Assembly (NCBI GenBank): GCA_023436825.1
Contig: JAEZHS010000032.1
Coordinates: 1 to 7,548 of the forward strand
From: Pseudomonadota bacterium
Lineage (GTDB): Bacteria > Pseudomonadota > Alphaproteobacteria > Reyranellales > Reyranellaceae
Reading direction: 5' to 3'
DNA length: 7,548 nucleotides
In this document: piece by piece, positions 5,377 through 7,548 of the stretch
How positions within the stretch are numbered: position 1 is the stretch's first letter
How the letters are laid out: the number at the start of each line of letters is the position of its first letter
The notes under the pieces: model-generated
The model's input: the letters and a program-made list of their open reading frames with translations, nothing else
The model's database searches: none
Told to the model about the DNA's origin: nothing
Program-made: the position numbers and the translations under genes

Positions 5377-6468
5377 ATGCCGCCCAAAAGGGTCCTGATA
5401 GCCGGCGCGACCGGCCTCGTCGGCTATGCCGCGCTAAAGCACTTCGGCTCGCAGAAGGACTGCGAGGCGATCGCCGTCTCACGTCGCCAGCCGGATGAGA
5501 CTTTCGGCGCGCGATGGCATCCGCTCGACCTCACCGATGCTGCGGCCTGCGCAAGCCTCGTCGCAGGCCTCGGAGGCATCACTCACCTGGTCTATGCCGC
5601 GCTCTACGAGCGGCCGGGGCTGGTCGCGGGCTGGCAGGAAGACGAGCAGATCCGCACCAACGACCTGATGCTGCGCAACCTTCTCGGGCCGCTGGAACGC
5701 TCGCCGTCGCTGCGCCACGTGGCACTGCTGCAGGGCACCAAGGCCTACGGCGTGCATGTGCGGCCGCTCGCCGTGCCGGCGCGCGAGAACCGGTCGGAGA
5801 TGCATGAGCAGCCGAACTTCTACTGGAACCAGGAGCGTTATCTGCGCGACGCGCAACAGGGCAAGGCCTGGAGTTGGTCGATCCTGCGGCCGGTGCTGAT
5901 CGTGGGCGATTCGGTCGGCAGCGCCATGAACGTGATCCCCGCGCTTGGCGTCTATGCCGCGATGATGCGGCGCGCCGGCAAGACCCGGCTCGACTATCCC
6001 GGCGGCGTCGGCCGCGTGGCACAGGCGGTCGACACCGACCTGCTGGCGCGCGCCATCGCTTGGTCGGGCGAGTCGGACAAAGCCCGCAACGAGATCTTCA
6101 ACGTCACCAACGGCGACGTCTTCGTCTGGCCGAACGTGTGGCCGGCCATCGCCGACGCGCTGGGCTTCGAGGCAGGCGAGCACGTGCCGCTCCGCCTCGA
6201 CAGCGAGATCCGTCCGCAGGAAGCGGCGTGGGCCGAGATCCGCGCGGCGCATGGGTTGAAGTCAGGCACCTTGAAGGACTTCGTCGGACTTTCCTTCGAG
6301 TATGCCGACTACACGATGGGCTACGGCCGCGAACGGCCCGGCCCGCCCGCCATCGTCTCGACCATCAAGCTGATGCAGGCGGGCTTCTGCGAGGTGATGG
6401 ATACCGAAGCGATGTTCGCCAAGGCCTTCGCCGAGATGCAGGCCAAGGAGCTGCTGCCGCCGCGCTGA
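5377..6468 (+). CDS. PRISE-like SDR reductase (progesterone 5-beta-reductase/iridoid synthase type)
   Basis: This 363-residue atypical (extended) SDR starts with a Rossmann motif GATGLVG at 10-16, then SRR (35-37), which is suited to NADP(H) binding, and DLTDA (51-55) for the adenine pocket. The blocks HLVYAALYERPGLVAGW (70-86), LLQGTKAYG (117-125) with Lys122, PNFYWNQERYL (146-156) with Tyr149, and WSILRPVLIVG (167-177) are those of the PRISE family. Its plant members reduce activated C=C bonds of enones using NADPH via a Tyr/Lys pair outside the standard YxxxK. Many bacterial homologues are annotated only as NAD-dependent epimerase or SDR. The plant FYY motif reads FYW here, which I believe is common in bacterial members. 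Length fits the family. No good Shine-Dalgarno precedes the ATG at 5377, which is chosen because the beta-alpha-beta motif begins immediately after it. Divergent from the flavin monooxygenase; a shared pathway is possible but unproven. Confidence 0.85.
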   Translation: MPPKRVLIAGATGLVGYAALKHFGSQKDCEAIAVSRRQPDETFGARWHPLDLTDAAACASLVAGLGGITHLVYAALYERPGLVAGWQEDEQIRTNDLMLRNLLGPLERSPSLRHVALLQGTKAYGVHVRPLAVPARENRSEMHEQPNFYWNQERYLRDAQQGKAWSWSILRPVLIVGDSVGSAMNVIPALGVYAAMMRRAGKTRLDYPGGVGRVAQAVDTDLLARAIAWSGESDKARNEIFNVTNGDVFVWPNVWPAIADALGFEAGEHVPLRLDSEIRPQEAAWAEIRAAHGLKSGTLKDFVGLSFEYADYTMGYGRERPGPPAIVSTIKLMQAGFCEVMDTEAMFAKAFAEMQAKELLPPR

Positions 6469-6594
6469 CGCAGGACTCGACCACTCCTCAGCAAGGTGGA
6501 GTTCGGTCCTATCAAGGCAACGGAAACTGCCCATCGTCGTAATAGTTTCATCGCTGCCGATCACTTTCGGATCGAACCACGACGGAGCACGCCG
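6469..6594 (+). promoter_or_regulatory. Intergenic leader upstream of ppk2
   Basis: These 126 bp separate the reductase stop from the PPK2 start. The segment contains a weak 5-bp inverted repeat (ACTCC...GGAGT, about 6483-6502), a small perfect hairpin TTCG-GAT-CGAA (6566-6576), and the PPK2 ribosome binding site GGAG at 6584-6587, 7 nt before the ATG. It is less GC-rich around 6540-6570, which would suit a promoter, but I cannot identify a convincing -35/-10 pair. No strong terminator for the reductase gene is visible, so read-through into ppk2 is possible. Confidence 0.35.
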
Positions 6595-7530
6595 ATGGAT
6601 GCCGAAAAGGACAGAGCCGTAGACGATCAACAGAGTTTCGAGGACCGGGTTCGCGACGAGCTCGAAGACAATGTCGACGAGGAGCTGGAGCTCGAGCTGG
6701 GCGACGATCTTCTGGCGAGGCTGCCCGACAACGTGCCCGATGCGCCGCGCGCCGAGGGCGTCGACCGGCGCCGCTACTTCACCGAGCTGCTGCGGCTGCA
6801 ACGCGAGCTCATCAGGCTTCAGGACTGGGTGGTCGACCAGAAGCTCAAGGTCGTGGTCCTGTTCGAGGGCCGCGCCGCGGCCGGCAAGGGCGGGGTCATC
6901 AAGCGCGTCACCCAGCGGCTGAATCCGCGCATCTGCCGCACGGTGGCGCTGTCGGCGCCAACCGAGCGGGAGCGCTCGCAATGGTATTTCCAGCGCTATG
7001 TCGCCCACCTGCCGGCGGCCGGCGAGATCGTGCTGTTCGACCGCAGCTGGTACAACCGCGCCGGCGTCGAGCGGGTCATGGGCTTCTGCAGCGAAGCCGA
7101 GGTCGAGGAATTCTTCCGCACCGTACCCGAGTTCGAGCGCATGCTGGTGTGCTCGGGCATCATCCTGCTGAAGTACTGGTTCTCGATCACCGATCCCGAG
7201 CAGAACCTGCGCTTCCTGATGCGCATCCACGATCCGTTGAAGCAGTGGAAGCTCAGCCCCATGGACCTGCAGTCGCGGCGGCGCTGGGAGGAATACACCA
7301 AGGCCAAGGAGGAGATGCTGGCGCGCACCCACATCCCCGAGGCGCGCTGGTGGGTGGTCGACGGCAACAACAAGCGCCGCGCCCGGCTGAACTGCATCCA
7401 TCACCTGCTGCAGCAGGTGCCGTACCGCGACGTCCAGCACCAGCCGATCGTGCTGCCCGAGCGCGAGCACAAGCCCGACTACGCGCGCACGCCGGTGCCC
7501 GAATCGATGTACGTGCCGCCGGTCTACTGA
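6595..7530 (+). CDS. ppk2: Polyphosphate kinase 2, class I (Walker A Asp replaced by Ala)
   Basis: This 311-residue protein belongs to the PPK2 family, soluble enzymes that move phosphate between polyphosphate and nucleoside di/triphosphates (class I mainly makes NTP from NDP plus polyphosphate). The N-terminal 40 residues are very acidic (DELEDNVDEELELELGDD, 21-38). The P-loop is at 91-100, EGRAAAGKGG, with Lys98. The Walker B region VLFDRSWYNRAGVERVMGFC (146-165) contains Asp149 and Arg150. The lid region holds KYWFSITDPEQNLRFL (193-208), then RIHDPLKQWKLSPMDL (210-225). The C-terminus matches class I enzymes to the end. Where I recall the family as GRDAAGKGG, this protein has Ala94; its codon GCC (6874-6876) is one base from GAC. 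That Asp is conserved and functionally important in PPK2 structures, so activity is in doubt despite an otherwise intact protein. ATG at 6595 follows GGAG by 7 nt. Confidence 0.95.
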   Translation: MDAEKDRAVDDQQSFEDRVRDELEDNVDEELELELGDDLLARLPDNVPDAPRAEGVDRRRYFTELLRLQRELIRLQDWVVDQKLKVVVLFEGRAAAGKGGVIKRVTQRLNPRICRTVALSAPTERERSQWYFQRYVAHLPAAGEIVLFDRSWYNRAGVERVMGFCSEAEVEEFFRTVPEFERMLVCSGIILLKYWFSITDPEQNLRFLMRIHDPLKQWKLSPMDLQSRRRWEEYTKAKEEMLARTHIPEARWWVVDGNNKRRARLNCIHHLLQQVPYRDVQHQPIVLPEREHKPDYARTPVPESMYVPPVY

Positions 7531-7548
7531 AAAAAATCGGCCCGGGGC
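7531..7548 (+). terminator. Possible start of a terminator after ppk2 (cut by the window end)
   Basis: Directly after the PPK2 stop comes a run of six or more A, then a GC block (CGGCCCGGGGC) running to the end of the window. An A-tract followed by a GC-rich stem is the left half expected of a bidirectional intrinsic terminator. The right half is not visible, so this is only a suggestion. Confidence 0.3.

Noticed and set aside
6521..6545. EcfG-type stress promoter upstream of ppk2 (GGAAAC ... CGT)
   Set aside because: The spacing between the GGAAAC-like and CGT-like elements is only about 10 nt, against roughly 16-17 for known EcfG promoters, and the -35 has an extra A.
1..7548. A novel defence, phage, CRISPR or biosynthetic system
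   Set aside because: All sizeable genes belong to recognisable metabolic, transport or phosphate-transfer families. There are no transposases, integrases, nucleases, toxin-antitoxin pairs, spaced direct-repeat arrays, tRNAs or rRNAs.

Overview
The window is GC-rich, densely packed bacterial chromosome. Gene content and style point to an alphaproteobacterium, probably a soil or water heterotroph of the Reyranella/Rhodospirillales or Bradyrhizobium-like kind. Supporting signs are a tripartite-tricarboxylate (Bug-type) binding protein, a luciferase-like monooxygenase, a class I PPK2, strong G/C bias at third codon positions, and a CCTCACCCTGAGGAG-type palindromic repeat familiar from Bradyrhizobium-like genomes. 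The taxon is an inference from style; there is no rRNA or tRNA to anchor it.

Layout, left to right. A long GC-rich hairpin (1-58) closes a leftward short-chain dehydrogenase/reductase (77-988). A rightward GNAT acetyltransferase starts on the same CCATGG and is broken by a one-base frameshift near 1310. Next comes a leftward pair: a PPC/DUF296 protein (2986-2534) and a D-2-hydroxyacid dehydrogenase (2371-1412). A 105-bp double palindrome lies between them and also forms the last codons of the PPC gene. A rightward Bug-type periplasmic binding protein (3117-4112) follows. It meets a leftward pair: a luciferase-like flavin monooxygenase (5338-4289) and a 59-codon lipoprotein-like gene (4292-4113) that starts at GTG in a GTGA overlap. 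Divergent from these is a rightward PRISE-like SDR reductase (5377-6468), and finally a rightward polyphosphate kinase 2 (6595-7530).

The genes do not form one obvious pathway. They are a set of redox enzymes (two SDRs, one 2-hydroxyacid dehydrogenase, one flavin monooxygenase) beside an orphan organic-acid-type binding protein, which suggests an accessory catabolic neighbourhood. PPK2 is a separate housekeeping or stress function. I see no defence system, phage, IS element, CRISPR array or RNA gene.

The most notable points are these. The PPK2 Walker A loop has Ala where the family has Asp. There is a hidden small lipoprotein gene. Gene boundaries are very tight: one pair of start codons overlaps head to head, and two convergent pairs abut at the same hexamer TAGTCA. 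A palindromic repeat supplies a gene's stop codon. The GNAT gene is frameshifted.
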